A DNA stretch of 64,000 bases from NCBI GenBank assembly GCA_005801425.1, contig SYDY01000019.1, positions 1 to 64,000 of the forward strand, given 5' to 3'. This document shows, piece after piece, positions 11,601 through 20,951 of this stretch. The translations under genes and the position numbers were made by a program. Each line of letters starts with the position of its first letter. Positions within the stretch are counted from its first letter, which is position 1. The notes below the pieces were generated by a model. It saw only the letters and a list, made by a program, of their open reading frames with translations, did no database searches and was not told where the DNA came from. This DNA is from Bdellovibrionales bacterium. Lineage in GTDB: Bacteria > Myxococcota > XYA12-FULL-58-9 > SYDY01.

Positions 11601-12854
11601 GTGATGGACGAAGGTGAACGTGAGCGCGAGCGATACAGCATCAATTATGGTGCTCACCTTAAAATTGTAAATGGTGGTGCAGTTAAAGCGGGCGAGACCA
11701 TTTGTGAATGGGATCCTTTTGCCGTGCCAATTCTCACTGAAGTGGCAGGTACTGTTAAATACGGTGACGTTATTGAAGGCGTTACGATGATTGAACAACT
11801 CGATGAAGTGACGGGGTTGTCACGTAAGCGTGTTGTAGAATCAAAAGATAAAGATACCCGACCACGTATTTCGATTAAAAATCCAGATGGGACAACTGTT
11901 CGGATCCCCAATTCGGAGAACGAGGCACGGTATTTCTTGCCGATCGGAACGAATATCGCTGGAAACGAAGGCGTCCATGTTGAGGCCGGTGATGTTATCG
12001 CCAGGATACCACGTGAAACGACCAAGGATAAAGATATTACAGGTGGCTTGCCACGCGTTGCAGAGCTTTTAGAAGCGCGAAAACCCAAAGATCATGCCAT
12101 GATTTCAGAAATTGATGGTGTGGTTCGTTTTGGCAAGGACGCGAAGGGCAAGCGAAAAGTAGTGGTTGTTCCTGATGTGGGCGATCCTGCCGAATACTTG
12201 GTTCCTAAAGGTCGCCATCTTACGGTTCAAGAAGGTGATCGTGTGCGCGCAGGTGAAGCACTTATGGACGGTGCTGCCAATCCTCATGATATTTTACGTG
12301 TTATGGGCGAGAAGCAATTGGGTCGTTATCTCGTCGATGAAATTCAGGAAGTATATCGTCTGCAAGGTGTTCGCATTAATGACAAACATATTGAAACCAT
12401 TGTGCGTCAAATGTTGCGTCGTGTGCGTGTGAAGGATGTGGGAGACACCATATTCCTCATGGATGAGCATGTTGAAAAAGGAATATTCGGGGAAGAAAAC
12501 GAACGTGTGATGCAGGCGGGGGGCCGACCAGCGATCGGTGAACCGATGTTACTTGGGATCACGAAGGCGTCGTTGTCAACGGAGTCCTTTATTTCTGCAT
12601 CGTCATTTCAAGAGACTACCAAAGTTCTTACGGAAGCTGCATTGGCAGGCCGTGTGGATTATTTGGCCGGTCTTAAAGAAAACGTCATTATGGGTCGTTT
12701 GATTCCAGCTGGTACGGGACTTACGGGCTATAGCAAGTTGAATGCTGTTGTCGATCCTGAATTACTGGAAGCTGATGAAGAATACCTGATGACCATGGAA
12801 GAGCGAGAAGGACCACTTCTTGCAAGCCTGCCTGGCATTGCTGTCAACGAGTAA
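8688..12854 (+). CDS. rpoC: DNA-directed RNA polymerase subunit beta'
   Basis: RpoC carries the active-site magnesium of RNA polymerase. The 1388-residue protein begins with GTG at 8688, preceded by TGGAG. The N-terminal zinc-binding element (CNCGKYK, then CEKCGVEV) is intact. The catalytic loop [16 protein letters not shown] supplies the three metal-binding Asp residues. The second zinc site is [13 protein letters not shown], next to the bridge/trigger-loop region [16 protein letters not shown]. The C-terminal part ([18 protein letters not shown]-like, here with SASSFQ) and the tail are typical. No large lineage-specific insertion was recognised. Confidence 0.99.
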   Translation: MKDIFSFLEKPAESQDFDAIKVSVASPEKIREWSHGEVKKPETINYRTFKPERDGLFCAKIFGPVKDYECNCGKYKRMKHRGIVCEKCGVEVIQSKVRRERMGHIVLATPVAHIWFLRSLPSRIGAVLDLTLKELEKVLYCEAYVVTDPGKTDLPLGQLLTEDDYQQLEEQHGPEGFGADMGGEAIRDLLKVVDIEALCLQLRGEMVGTSSEAKRKKLAKRLKVSEALRSSGNRPENMMLEVIPVLPPDLRPLVPLDGGRFATSDLNDLYRRVINRNNRLKRLQELNAPEIIIRNEKRMLQEAVDALFDNGRRGKSITGPSRRPLKSLSDMIKGKQGRFRQNLLGKRVDYSARSVIVVGPELKLHQCGIPKVMAIELFKPFIYNKLEERGYVTTIKSAKKMVEKEKAEVWDILDEVIREHPVLLNRAPTLHRLGMQAFEPVLIEGKAIQLHPLVCTAFNADFDGDQMAVHVPLSVEAQLEARVLMMSTNNILSPAHGKPIIVPSQDIVLGCYYMTREKSGAKGTGMHFSGPDEVQAAYDHGVLDLQASIECRIKGERIKTTTGRIILYGIMPEGLPFSLLNRVMDKRTLGDLIDQCYRRCGQKATVLLADHLRTVGYRHATMAGISISIHDMRIPAKKQSFVDWAQGQVHEIENQYTEGLITDGERYNKVIDIWSRVAEELEGELMNEIGSEIIRDEDGVEKSVPSFNPIYIMADSGARGSRQQIKQLAGMRGLMAKPSGEIIETPITSNFREGLSVLQYFISTHGARKGLADTALKTANSGYLTRRLVDVAQDTVVTEFDCGTLDGIDIEPLIEAGEIIEPLGDRILGRVALDDIIHPHTDEVIVAAAEEIDERKVIAINDSPIRHVRVRSPLTCQARRGMCIECYGRDLARGHKVNIGEAVGVIGAQSIGEPGTQLTMRTFHIGGIASGKAIQSTLEARGNGIVRYLDLNTVTKADGTIIVMNRNGEVAVMDEGERERERYSINYGAHLKIVNGGAVKAGETICEWDPFAVPILTEVAGTVKYGDVIEGVTMIEQLDEVTGLSRKRVVESKDKDTRPRISIKNPDGTTVRIPNSENEARYFLPIGTNIAGNEGVHVEAGDVIARIPRETTKDKDITGGLPRVAELLEARKPKDHAMISEIDGVVRFGKDAKGKRKVVVVPDVGDPAEYLVPKGRHLTVQEGDRVRAGEALMDGAANPHDILRVMGEKQLGRYLVDEIQEVYRLQGVRINDKHIETIVRQMLRRVRVKDVGDTIFLMDEHVEKGIFGEENERVMQAGGRPAIGEPMLLGITKASLSTESFISASSFQETTKVLTEAALAGRVDYLAGLKENVIMGRLIPAGTGLTGYSKLNAVVDPELLEADEEYLMTMEEREGPLLASLPGIAVNE

Positions 12855-12904
12855 TATAGCTGCTCCAGGGGATCGCGCAGTCTATTGATAGGGGCGGAGA
12901 ACCC

Positions 12905-13483
12905 GTGAAAGCATCATTTGTTGTTAGTGGATCGGGCCCAGAGCATCTTCACGATGTGGGCGATGCTGAGGTAGGTTTTATCGGCCGCTCGAATGTTGGT
13001 AAGAGTTCCTTGTTAAATTCAATTATGGGAACCCATGCTCTCGTTCGCGTATCACGTACGCCTGGACGAACCCGTCTTATGAATCAATTTCTATGGCAGG
13101 ATCAAGTTGCACTTGTTGACTTGCCTGGGTATGGTTATGCAAAGGCAGGTCGTAAAGATTTGTCGGAGATGCAGGCCGTGCTTCGCGCCTATTTAGGGAG
13201 TCATCGTGCAAGCGCGATGGTTCTCCTCGTTGATATTCGCCGTGAAGATGTCTCTTCGCTTGATCGCGGTGTGATGCAAGTTGTTCTAGAGACCAGTACC
13301 CCTGTCTTGGTGGTATGTACAAAAGCCGATCAAGTGCCAAAAAATCGTTTATTGCACCATGTTCGGCAAATTGAGAGCAGCTTGGATATTGCACCAGGGT
13401 GCAGCTTAGCGGTTTCTAGTCAATCGGGTCTGGGCATTGTCGAATTGCGTAAGCGTTTGCTTGAGGTTAGAAAGTGGACATAA
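12905..13483 (+). CDS. engB: Ribosome biogenesis GTP-binding protein EngB/YsxC
   Basis: This 192-residue GTPase of the TRAFAC class is needed for 50S subunit assembly in bacteria studied. The P-loop G1 motif is GFIGRSNVGKSS near residue 27, G2/G3 include RTPGRTR and DLPGYGYA, and the G4 motif is CTKADQ. GTG at 12905 is preceded by GGCGGAG. It follows rpoC by 50 bases and may read on from that operon. The length is typical of the family. Confidence 0.94.
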   Translation: MKASFVVSGSGPEHLHDVGDAEVGFIGRSNVGKSSLLNSIMGTHALVRVSRTPGRTRLMNQFLWQDQVALVDLPGYGYAKAGRKDLSEMQAVLRAYLGSHRASAMVLLVDIRREDVSSLDRGVMQVVLETSTPVLVVCTKADQVPKNRLLHHVRQIESSLDIAPGCSLAVSSQSGLGIVELRKRLLEVRKWT

Positions 13484-13500
13484 GGGTGAGGAGATCCCTT

Positions 13501-14064
13501 ATGGGTTTTTTCTTACTATGGCCTGTTCTTGTTGCTGGGGTTCATGGACCACTCTTAGATCGTGTAGTGGCGGTGGTTGAGGGCGATCCCATTACGCAAA
13601 GCGAGTTGGTTATGGAGTTTCGCCTTGCGCTGGCTATGCGTGCGGGTGAAGCGGTCGCAATGAATGAGGACTCTAGAGATCTTGTCGTTCGTTTTCTTCG
13701 AGATTATTTGATCACACAGCTATTACTTGCAGATCAGGCCCGTCGTTATGGGGCTGAAGATCCGAGTGAGCTCGCCATTGATCAGTCAATTCAGGGTTTG
13801 CATTCAAAATTTCCCACTCAAGATTCTTATGAGGATTTTCTTCGTAAATTTGGAATAGGTGAGGCGCGCGTCCGAGATATTTTTCGACGCGATTTACGCA
13901 ATGAAATGTTTTTGGCTAAACAGTTTGGAGCCGAGACAAAGAGTTCTGATGTGCGTGCCAAGCGCCTTGAGCATTGGCTTGCACAGATTCGTTCATCTGC
14001 CTCTATTTTGATGATGGGCCGGGGTGGAGTATTGGAGCCACTCACGCGAATGAGTGGGCCGTGA
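13501..14064 (+). CDS. SurA N-terminal domain-like exported protein without PPIase domain
   Basis: This is a predicted exported protein of 187 residues. A GTG at 13474 overlaps engB, but GAGGAGA at 13488-13494 stands six bases before the ATG at 13501, which also gives a clean signal peptide (MGFFLLWPVLVAGVHG). The segment LLDRVVAVVEGDPITQSEL is the classical start of the SurA N-terminal chaperone domain, which binds unfolded outer-membrane proteins in the periplasm. Helical sequence follows to the end, and no parvulin isomerase domain is present. It may be a stand-alone chaperone. The stop overlaps the rimI start (GTGA). Confidence 0.75.
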   Translation: MGFFLLWPVLVAGVHGPLLDRVVAVVEGDPITQSELVMEFRLALAMRAGEAVAMNEDSRDLVVRFLRDYLITQLLLADQARRYGAEDPSELAIDQSIQGLHSKFPTQDSYEDFLRKFGIGEARVRDIFRRDLRNEMFLAKQFGAETKSSDVRAKRLEHWLAQIRSSASILMMGRGGVLEPLTRMSGP

Positions 14065-14489
14065 ATATCAATATCGCAGATTGTACGTATGATGACGTGT
14101 TCTCCATTTTATTGACGGATACGGGATGGAATGAACGTCAGTATATGGAAGAGCTTACTGCAAAGACGGCCCGTGGTTTGGCAGCACGGATCGATGGGTG
14201 CACTGTAGGGGTGATCTTTTGGCGTCAAGCATTTGAAGTTGCTGAAATTACGATGTTGGCTGTTGCTCCCGCATGGCACCGTAGAGGGATTGCACGGCTA
14301 TTATTAAAATCTATGCTGAAAAACCTTTGTGAAAACGGTGCACACGAGATCCTTCTTGAAGTACGTGTGTCAAATACCGCGGCTCGGTCTCTTTATCTGA
14401 GCGCAGGGTTTGTCGAAATTGCATGGCGTAGCCTTTATTACGCGAACCCTGATGAGGATGCATTGGTGATGTCGTTACGATTGTCTTGA
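14061..14489 (+). CDS. rimI: Ribosomal protein S18-alanine N-acetyltransferase RimI-like GNAT
   Basis: This 142-residue GNAT acetyltransferase resembles RimI, which acetylates the N-terminal Ala of ribosomal protein S18. The acetyl-CoA-binding motif A reads VAPAWHRRGIARLLL, preceded by EITMLAV. The C-terminal EVRVSNTAARSLYLSAGF is characteristic of RimI. The frame is open further upstream, but the GTG at 14061 overlaps the previous stop by four bases (GTGA), which decides the start. The substrate assignment rests on family resemblance only; other GNAT substrates are possible. Confidence 0.8.
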   Translation: MNINIADCTYDDVFSILLTDTGWNERQYMEELTAKTARGLAARIDGCTVGVIFWRQAFEVAEITMLAVAPAWHRRGIARLLLKSMLKNLCENGAHEILLEVRVSNTAARSLYLSAGFVEIAWRSLYYANPDEDALVMSLRLS

Positions 14490-14533
14490 CCTACCCCGCC
14501 GATCCCTTGCTAGACGTGTTTGCGGGGGATCCT

Positions 14534-16018
14534 ATGCAAAGCAACACATCATCGATTTTGGATTTATTGTATAAAGCGGGCGAGGCCTTTTTACCAATCG
14601 CTTTGCTTTTGGTTGTCGTCGCACTTGTTGTGATGCGGCTTCCTTCTCAAAAACTAGGTCATTCATCGGCATTTTTGCGTCGACGTGTTGCGAATTGGTT
14701 ACCACTGGGCCTCACCTATGCGCTTCTCTATATGGGCCGCTACAATTTAACTGTGAGCAAAAATGCGCTTGGCGATCTGATGACCAAAGCGGATTTTGGG
14801 ACCATATTTTTCTGGGGGACACTTACGTATGGCTGTGCATTTGTAATCAATGGGCCTCTGACCGATGCACTTGGTGGAAAGCGTGCAATGTTACTTGCAA
14901 CGAGTGGGTCAGCAGTTGCAAATGGTTTACTCGGATTTGTAACCTATCTATTGGTTTCTTCTGACAGTGGAATTGGCGTAGAACTTCTTTCCTCACGCCG
15001 CGTGTTGACCTACTCGATACTTTACGCGGTCAATATGTATTTCCAAAGCTTTGGTGCTGTTTCAATTGTGAAGGTGAATGCCCATTGGTTTCATCTTAAA
15101 GAGCGCGGCGTTTTTGGGGGTGTGTTTGGTATTTTGATATCGTTGGGGATCTATTTTGCCTTTGATCTGGGGCAGATGATTGTAGATCATGCAGATCTCT
15201 GGTGGGTATTTTATACGCCAGCGGTTTTGCTTACGTGTGCTTTTGGGGTCAACAGAATTATGGTGAAGGATAGCCCTGTTGCAGCGGGTTTTCCTGATCT
15301 TGATACGGCTGATGCATCGTCGAGTGATGATGGCCAAGTACTATCAGCTTTGACGATAGCGAAGAAGATGCTTAATAATCCAGTGATTTTAACCATTGCC
15401 TTGGTTGAATTTTGCAGTGGATTTTTACGAAACGCCATTATGCACTGGTACATCGTATTCGCCAAAGAAACAGGCATTATGGGGAGTTTTGTTGCAAAAC
15501 ACTGGGGAATGATGCTTTGCATGGCAGGCATTTTAGGAGGGGTACTGGCGGGTACAATTTCAGATCGCCTTTTCCAATCGCGCAGGGGACCGGTGTCGGC
15601 GGTGTTGTATTTTCTTATGGTTGCTGGATCTGCTGCCTGTTTTTTTGCGCTGGATTCGGTGATGCTGGGGTGGATCGTTGTGGGAATGTCTATGTGCATT
15701 ATCGGTGTGCATGGTATGCTTTCTGGTACAGCAAGCATGGATTTTGGTGGGCGAAAAAATGTGGGTGTTGCGGTTGGTATGATCGACGGTTTTGTCTATT
15801 TGGGCACAGCATTTCAATCTTTGGTGCTGGGCTATATTCTTCCTTCAGGTCCTCTTGCAAAAGATGCGCTTGCCTGGAAAGTGTGGCCCATGGCCATGTT
15901 GCCGATGGCGATTTTAGGTTTTTTTTTGGCGATGCGGATTTGGAATGCCAAACCTGAGGCAAAATCAAGGCCCAATCAGTTGGATGGATTTGCAGAAGAT
16001 GCTGTGAAAGCGGCCTAA
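14534..16018 (+). CDS. Major facilitator, organophosphate:phosphate antiporter (GlpT/UhpT-like)
   Basis: This 494-residue polytopic inner-membrane protein belongs to the OPA branch of the major facilitator superfamily, which exchanges sugar phosphates or glycerol-3-phosphate for phosphate. The conserved region near LTYALLYMGRYNLTVSKNAL, followed by the loop GPLTDALGGKRAML, supports this. About twelve hydrophobic spans are visible, split by a Ser/Asp-rich central loop. A TTG at 14486 is possible, but GGGGGA six bases before the ATG at 14534 is better. Most OPA members lack the extra N-terminal span seen here. The substrate is unknown. Confidence 0.8.
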   Translation: MQSNTSSILDLLYKAGEAFLPIALLLVVVALVVMRLPSQKLGHSSAFLRRRVANWLPLGLTYALLYMGRYNLTVSKNALGDLMTKADFGTIFFWGTLTYGCAFVINGPLTDALGGKRAMLLATSGSAVANGLLGFVTYLLVSSDSGIGVELLSSRRVLTYSILYAVNMYFQSFGAVSIVKVNAHWFHLKERGVFGGVFGILISLGIYFAFDLGQMIVDHADLWWVFYTPAVLLTCAFGVNRIMVKDSPVAAGFPDLDTADASSSDDGQVLSALTIAKKMLNNPVILTIALVEFCSGFLRNAIMHWYIVFAKETGIMGSFVAKHWGMMLCMAGILGGVLAGTISDRLFQSRRGPVSAVLYFLMVAGSAACFFALDSVMLGWIVVGMSMCIIGVHGMLSGTASMDFGGRKNVGVAVGMIDGFVYLGTAFQSLVLGYILPSGPLAKDALAWKVWPMAMLPMAILGFFLAMRIWNAKPEAKSRPNQLDGFAEDAVKAA

Positions 16019-16036
16019 GTTCTCAGCTAGGCTTTT
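16013..16036. terminator. Weak hairpin at convergent gene ends
   Basis: GCCTA at 16013-16017 can pair with TAGGC at 16028-16032, followed by four T bases. It sits between the convergent antiporter gene and the repeat protein gene. The stem is only five base pairs, so a terminator role is tentative. Confidence 0.3.
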
Positions 16037-16448
16037 AACAAAATAATTTGTCTTCTTCTGACCAATTTTTGTGAAAACCATCATCGTAGGTTGCCGGCTG
16101 TAAAGTGGTACTTGTGTTTTCTTGTGTACGTGCCGATGTTTCGACTCGTGATGCTTCAGCGGCGTATCGGTCGAGCGCGATGTCTAAAGTTGGATCCCAC
16201 ATGTGGTTATTTCGCGATGATGTGCTGAAGTCATGCGCACGGACGTACAAAATATTTGATGCTTCACTGCGAGGTTGCGCTAGGGCTGAAGGTGTTGGTG
16301 GTGGGGTTGCGTATTCGGATCTGCGTGACGTCTCAACTTCGTAGCGATTAAGTTGAATATCTAGATTGGGATCTCCTGTTGGGGAGGGTTGGCTAAAATC
16401 GTGTCCACGAGCGAACAATATATTGGAAGTTTCGCACGATATGCGCAT
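16035..16448 (-). CDS. Unrecognised protein with two internal repeats
   Basis: I do not recognise this 137-residue protein. It contains two similar units: residues 8-42 (SNILFARGHDF, then DPNLDIQLNRYEVETSR) and residues 64-101 (SNILYVRAHDF, then DPTLDIALDRYAAEASR). A Pro-rich linker (TPPPTP) joins them. There is no signal peptide or membrane span. The frame is open to 16520, but GAAAGG six bases before the ATG at 16448 and the dehydrogenase stop at 16459 favour this start. It is the last gene of the cluster running from 21364. The repeat conservation shows it is a real protein; its function is unknown. Confidence 0.7.
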   Translation of the reverse strand: MRISCETSNILFARGHDFSQPSPTGDPNLDIQLNRYEVETSRRSEYATPPPTPSALAQPRSEASNILYVRAHDFSTSSRNNHMWDPTLDIALDRYAAEASRVETSARTQENTSTTLQPATYDDGFHKNWSEEDKLFC

Positions 16449-16458
16449 CGCCATCCTT

Positions 16459-18087
16459 TCACGGTTGTGGTCCTGCGCCGCGTTCAGCCAATCTCGTGGC
16501 GTTTGCGAGGGTGCGATCACGCATCAATCGATCTGTTTCCCATGATGCGTGTTCGAGCATGCAGGCCATCATAAGGCTATGGCCAAGATGCATCGCGAAC
16601 CGCCGTGCATGGGCTTCGCGCTTCGCAGGATGGCTGGCTGTGGTATTCCACCAGGCACATGCACAAGCTAGCCATGTTTCGCAGATCGATGCAAATGGGG
16701 TATGTGCGAAAGGTGCCAAACGCTGTTTGATCATGCTGACCAATGTTTCCATTCCGCCTGCGGTTGTAAGGCCCCGGAGCAATTCGAGAGACAGCACATT
16801 GGTTGTTCCTTCCCAGATAGGAAGAACTTGGGCATCGCGCAGTAATTCAGGTAATCCTGTATCCTCAATATAGCCTGCGCCGCCAAAACATTCGAGAACT
16901 TCGCTTGCATGGCTTACTGCCATTTTTCCTGTAAGTAATTTTGTAAGAGGCATGATGGCGCGCACTGCTGCTGCGTGTGCAGGGGGTAAATCACCGGCAT
17001 TTAATTGTTCGAGTTGGTCGGCCGCAAAAAATGCCAAATGAAATGCACCTTCCCATTGTGCTTCAAGATCATCAAGTGTTTCGCGATGCAATGGCTTCTC
17101 ACAAAGCGGTGCACCAAAGGCGACACGTTTTTTTGCATAATCGTTGGCCAGATCAAGTCCTCGTCGCATGCTAGATATCGAACATATGGCATTCCACAGG
17201 CGTGTGACATTGAGCATGTGGCTCATGTTGCGAACACCATTGTGTGGTTCTGCAACCAACATTGCGGGCGTTCCATCAAGTTCAAGTTCGGCAGTGGGGA
17301 CGTGTCTTGTCCCAAGCTTGTCTTTAAGTCGGCTGACATGAATGTTTTGTAGAAAACCGTTTTTATCACGCAGTTGGACGAGGAATAGCGCAAGGCCTTT
17401 GCCGCCTTCGGGGTTTCCAACAGGACGTGCAAGTGTGAGGGCAACGTTTGCTGTTACTGCGGACGTAAACCATTTGTTGCCAGTTAAATACCATATTCCA
17501 TCGATGCATTGCGCTGTGGTTTGCGTTAGGCCTACGTCAGAGCCTCCAGTGCGTTCTGTCATCCATTGGCCTGATGTCCATGCTTGTTGGGGATCACGAT
17601 GGATCAAACGTGGAAGGACATCTTCTGCGAGAGATGCTGCAGAGGGATTATTTTGTGCAAGTAAAGTGAGGCTTTGTGCACATCCATCGGTCATGGCGAG
17701 TGGGCACGTATAGACCTGGCTTGATGGTGCGAAGAGGTAAACCAAGGCCATTTGATGGATCCGTCGATGCTGTCCGGAGCCATAGGGAATGGCGACGAGC
17801 CCCATTTCAGCCGCAATTTCGGCATATCGTTCCCATGAGCGCGCGACATGAATGGTGTGTACGGGATGGCCCCATGGATCGATGGGAATATGCACAGGTT
17901 CTTCAAGTCGACAACGTTGCGCAAGAGAATACATTTCCCCTGCGGCGAGATCGCCCATGCGTGATAGATCGGGCTCTATATGCTTCAGGCCCGCTGGGCC
18001 CAGGTACCGTAGCATGGTTCGCTGAAGTAATATATCGTTGAGATAGGTATTCGAAAGTTGTGGGGGTTCTTGAAAGAACGCATTCAT
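16459..18087 (-). CDS. Acyl-CoA dehydrogenase, AidB-like
   Basis: This 542-residue FAD enzyme resembles AidB and related long acyl-CoA dehydrogenases. The N-terminal extension, with a DPWGHPVHTIH-type segment, is a feature of the AidB branch. The middle has the MTERTGGSDVG motif and WYLTGNKWFTSA, typical of the FAD/substrate site. The C-terminal helical domain has VLECFGGAGYIEDTGLPELL. It starts 12 bases after the plsB stop. Its presence behind a glycerol-3-phosphate acyltransferase suggests a role in acyl-chain metabolism, although E. coli AidB acts in the alkylation response. The substrate is not deducible. Confidence 0.85.
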   Translation of the reverse strand: MNAFFQEPPQLSNTYLNDILLQRTMLRYLGPAGLKHIEPDLSRMGDLAAGEMYSLAQRCRLEEPVHIPIDPWGHPVHTIHVARSWERYAEIAAEMGLVAIPYGSGQHRRIHQMALVYLFAPSSQVYTCPLAMTDGCAQSLTLLAQNNPSAASLAEDVLPRLIHRDPQQAWTSGQWMTERTGGSDVGLTQTTAQCIDGIWYLTGNKWFTSAVTANVALTLARPVGNPEGGKGLALFLVQLRDKNGFLQNIHVSRLKDKLGTRHVPTAELELDGTPAMLVAEPHNGVRNMSHMLNVTRLWNAICSISSMRRGLDLANDYAKKRVAFGAPLCEKPLHRETLDDLEAQWEGAFHLAFFAADQLEQLNAGDLPPAHAAAVRAIMPLTKLLTGKMAVSHASEVLECFGGAGYIEDTGLPELLRDAQVLPIWEGTTNVLSLELLRGLTTAGGMETLVSMIKQRLAPFAHTPFASICETWLACACAWWNTTASHPAKREAHARRFAMHLGHSLMMACMLEHASWETDRLMRDRTLANATRLAERGAGPQP

Positions 18088-18099
18088 GACGCAGTTTAA

Positions 18100-20682
18100 C
18101 TATGATGCCAAGAAGCGTGCAAGATGCGTGATGAACTTTTCTAATTCGGCTTCGGCATACGCATCAGTGAGTTGTACGTGCGCTTTATTATCACGCGTAT
18201 CGATGCGAATAACACCCATACGCGTAAAACTATCAAGTGCACCTTTGATTAATATGCCGCTTGTTGCTTCTGGTCTGCGAATGATGCCTTCGAGGAATGC
18301 ACGGCGTCCGCCTTCAAAGGCCCGTGTTTCTAATTCTTTTTGCCACATGGGAAACGCATGCAATTCACGTAATGCGCATGCGGTGCACCAGTATGCTTCT
18401 ATGAAGTTATCAAGAAGATGTGCGAGTTGACGCAATGAAACATCGTCGGTGGGATGTAGCATATTGTTGGTACGGTGGACGTAGCCGATATCTATTAACA
18501 ACTGACTTGCTTCTGTGTAGCCTGCAGAAAAATCGATACCGTGTTTGTATACAAACTCGCGCTTAAAAAGCCGAGAAAGAAAGAGCGTTTCTTCCCGGAC
18601 AACAGGTTCTTCATCTTGTGGAAAGGCCAAAATACTACGCGCAAGAAGAGCACCTGGGGCGAAGTGATTCATTAACCCGTTTTTATGGTAGTCGACCAAA
18701 ATGCGTGATTCTTCTGGGACACGAAACACGGGTTCACTGTCTTGTCTGCCAGCATATTCAACGGCGAGAAGCCCATCAGAAGCCAAACGCTCGCTTGCAG
18801 TAATAAGGCCTTGATTGACTTGTGCGAGATCTGCGAGGGCGGATGTTACTGGAACACCGATGTGTCGCAAGTAGCGCAAAAGAGCATGGCTTGTAGCAAG
18901 AAATCGTTGTCTGGATAGTCCACGTTGTGCATGGGCGAGCAGGGCGGCTGAACCAACAGAGGTTGGGGTTGCGACAAGTGTCTCATTGATTCCACTGAGA
19001 AGCTTGAATCCTAAGCGCTCGGTGAGAATACGCCAACTGTCATCTTTGTCAGGGGTGCCTTCGGAAAATGTGCGAAGAGAAATCGGTTCACCAAAATTAA
19101 GAAGCACGCGTCCGTAGCGTGAGCGCAGGATCTGTGTTGATTTGATAAGTCCGGTGATGCTTTCTTTATGTTTATCACCACCGGTCAATTCGTGCTTATA
19201 GGCGCTCGCTTCGATGATACGCTCGTAATCGACACTTACCGGAACAAACATCAATTCTTGTTCGGGATTACGTCGCCATGCATCGACCAGAATGCGCAAA
19301 ATTCCAAATTTGGGCATCAGAAGTTTGCCGGTTCGACTGCGTGTGCCTTCGGGGAAAAATTCAATGGATGTACTTGTTCGCACAAGTTCTGTGACGTATG
19401 CGCGAAATACGGCGGTATACAGCGGTGAATCTTTAAATGATCGTCGTAGAAAAAAAGCACCACAACGTCGAAAGATCGGGCCTAGAGGGAAGAATGATAA
19501 ATTGGCACCGGCCGCTATATGGGGCGGCGTAATCCCACGTGTCCAAAGCGTATAGGATAGAACAAGATAATCGATATGGCTGCGGTGGCATGGGCAGAAA
19601 ACAAGTGGACCTTTGCGAGATGCATCAAGGGCACGTTGCAGTCCGGGTTCGTCTACCGAGATGCCATCGTAAATACGATTAAAAATGATCGATAAAAAAC
19701 GTGAGATCCCACGTACATACTCTACATTGTAGAGCGCAGCGATTTGACCTAAATATTTACGAGCTTTTTCTTCTACGAATGAAATATTTTTCCCGGTGCG
19801 TTCTTGTTCTTCGGAAATAGCCACTTGTAATTCAGGATCGCGTAGGACTTGTCTGAAGGTACGTTCGATGGCGGGTAATTCAGGGCCAGCGATAACCCGT
19901 TGTTCGGCTTGGAGTCGTTTGTTGAGTTCATGGCTGAGATGACGTGCTTGCGATGCGCGTGTGCGTTCTGCATCCGTTGCGAGGTACGCTTTTAGATCGA
20001 TGGGATCTGCACATCGTATGTCGGCATTTCGGAACACGGCGAAGAGTGATATGATGTGCCGAAGCGTGCTTAATCGACGTCGATGACCCAAAAGGCGATC
20101 AGGCCACGAACCTCCGACCGCGCTACTGTCTTGGGCTTCGGCCAAGACCTGTGGCACGAAAAAAATGGGTCGATCCGATTGCGCTTGTGCTTCAATAATT
20201 CCTTCGAGCAAGCTAACCCCTTCACGACGTTCCAAGGTCGGCTGTGGGGTGGGAAGAAGCATAAAAACGGTACCTCCGGCGATCGTTGCAAGATAGGCCT
20301 GTTTGCCTATTTCGCTTAGATGTGCTGGAGCTATGGCTTCAATTGTTGATTCGGACGGCGCGCTCAAAGTTCTGCTAACCGGTTGAAACCATTTGATGCC
20401 CGTGCCACCAATAAAGTCGGCCCAAGGCAATCCGGATTGCTCAAGCAAATGGTTGTAAAACAGCGCAATCCAAGCACTTTCTCCGCGGACGACGTGAACG
20501 ATGGTTCCCTGATTGTGCAATTCTTTGAGTGTGTTGATGGTTGTTTCAGGAAAATGGGATCGGGAGAACAAATGCCGGAAACACCATCGCAAAATAGGGC
20601 CATACTTGCGGTGCGTACGCGGTGTACGCGCTGGCAACCGGGTAACTGCATGGGATGTTGTGGGTGCTTTGGCATTCATCAT
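18100..20682 (-). CDS. plsB: Glycerol-3-phosphate 1-O-acyltransferase PlsB
   Basis: PlsB transfers the first acyl chain to glycerol-3-phosphate at the inner membrane and so commits carbon to phospholipid. The catalytic HX4D motif is in CPCHRSHIDYL (His366, Asp371), and FFPEGTRSRTGK (about 443) binds the phosphate. The start is set by TGATG at 20684-20680, where the upstream gene's stop overlaps this ATG. That gives 860 residues, slightly longer than E. coli PlsB. An extra N-terminal frame to 20772 overlaps the membrane-protein gene and is not needed. It is translationally coupled to a small membrane protein and a cyclic nucleotide-binding protein. Confidence 0.93.
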   Translation of the reverse strand: MMNAKAPTTSHAVTRLPARTPRTHRKYGPILRWCFRHLFSRSHFPETTINTLKELHNQGTIVHVVRGESAWIALFYNHLLEQSGLPWADFIGGTGIKWFQPVSRTLSAPSESTIEAIAPAHLSEIGKQAYLATIAGGTVFMLLPTPQPTLERREGVSLLEGIIEAQAQSDRPIFFVPQVLAEAQDSSAVGGSWPDRLLGHRRRLSTLRHIISLFAVFRNADIRCADPIDLKAYLATDAERTRASQARHLSHELNKRLQAEQRVIAGPELPAIERTFRQVLRDPELQVAISEEQERTGKNISFVEEKARKYLGQIAALYNVEYVRGISRFLSIIFNRIYDGISVDEPGLQRALDASRKGPLVFCPCHRSHIDYLVLSYTLWTRGITPPHIAAGANLSFFPLGPIFRRCGAFFLRRSFKDSPLYTAVFRAYVTELVRTSTSIEFFPEGTRSRTGKLLMPKFGILRILVDAWRRNPEQELMFVPVSVDYERIIEASAYKHELTGGDKHKESITGLIKSTQILRSRYGRVLLNFGEPISLRTFSEGTPDKDDSWRILTERLGFKLLSGINETLVATPTSVGSAALLAHAQRGLSRQRFLATSHALLRYLRHIGVPVTSALADLAQVNQGLITASERLASDGLLAVEYAGRQDSEPVFRVPEESRILVDYHKNGLMNHFAPGALLARSILAFPQDEEPVVREETLFLSRLFKREFVYKHGIDFSAGYTEASQLLIDIGYVHRTNNMLHPTDDVSLRQLAHLLDNFIEAYWCTACALRELHAFPMWQKELETRAFEGGRRAFLEGIIRRPEATSGILIKGALDSFTRMGVIRIDTRDNKAHVQLTDAYAEAELEKFITHLARFLAS

Positions 20683-20951
20683 CAAAAAACCGGTGTGTTG
20701 AGTGAAATATCTATGCCAAAGACGAATCGGAGTAAAAGATATATTAAGCCGCATGAAAGAAGAAGAACCCACAAGCCTGCAGAGGCCATGCAGGCCAGGC
20801 TCACGCCGGCAAGCAGCGCACCGATTAGTATGACGGGTTCTGCGATGCGCCTTATGGGATCCAGCGAAGCCGACAGTTGTGGCATAAGCAAAACGGATAA
20901 AGCGGACTTAGGACTCGCATGGATTTCTTTGGACTTTTTCATACGACTCAT
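20682..20951 (-). CDS. Small membrane protein coupled to plsB
   Basis: This is an 89-residue protein I do not recognise. It has a basic N terminus (MSRMKKSKE) and two closely spaced hydrophobic segments near residues 38-55 and 58-75, separated by a short turn, so it should be a membrane hairpin. Its ATG overlaps the stop of the cyclic nucleotide-binding gene (ATGA), and its stop overlaps the plsB start (TGATG). The double coupling argues strongly that it is real and works with PlsB or its regulator, perhaps as a membrane anchor; that role is an inference. Confidence 0.75.
   Translation of the reverse strand: MSRMKKSKEIHASPKSALSVLLMPQLSASLDPIRRIAEPVILIGALLAGVSLACMASAGLWVLLLSCGLIYLLLRFVFGIDISLNTPVF

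Noticed and set aside
12855-12904. Possible promoter or terminator between rpoC and engB
   Set aside because: The 50-base gap has no convincing -35/-10 pair and no hairpin with T run.
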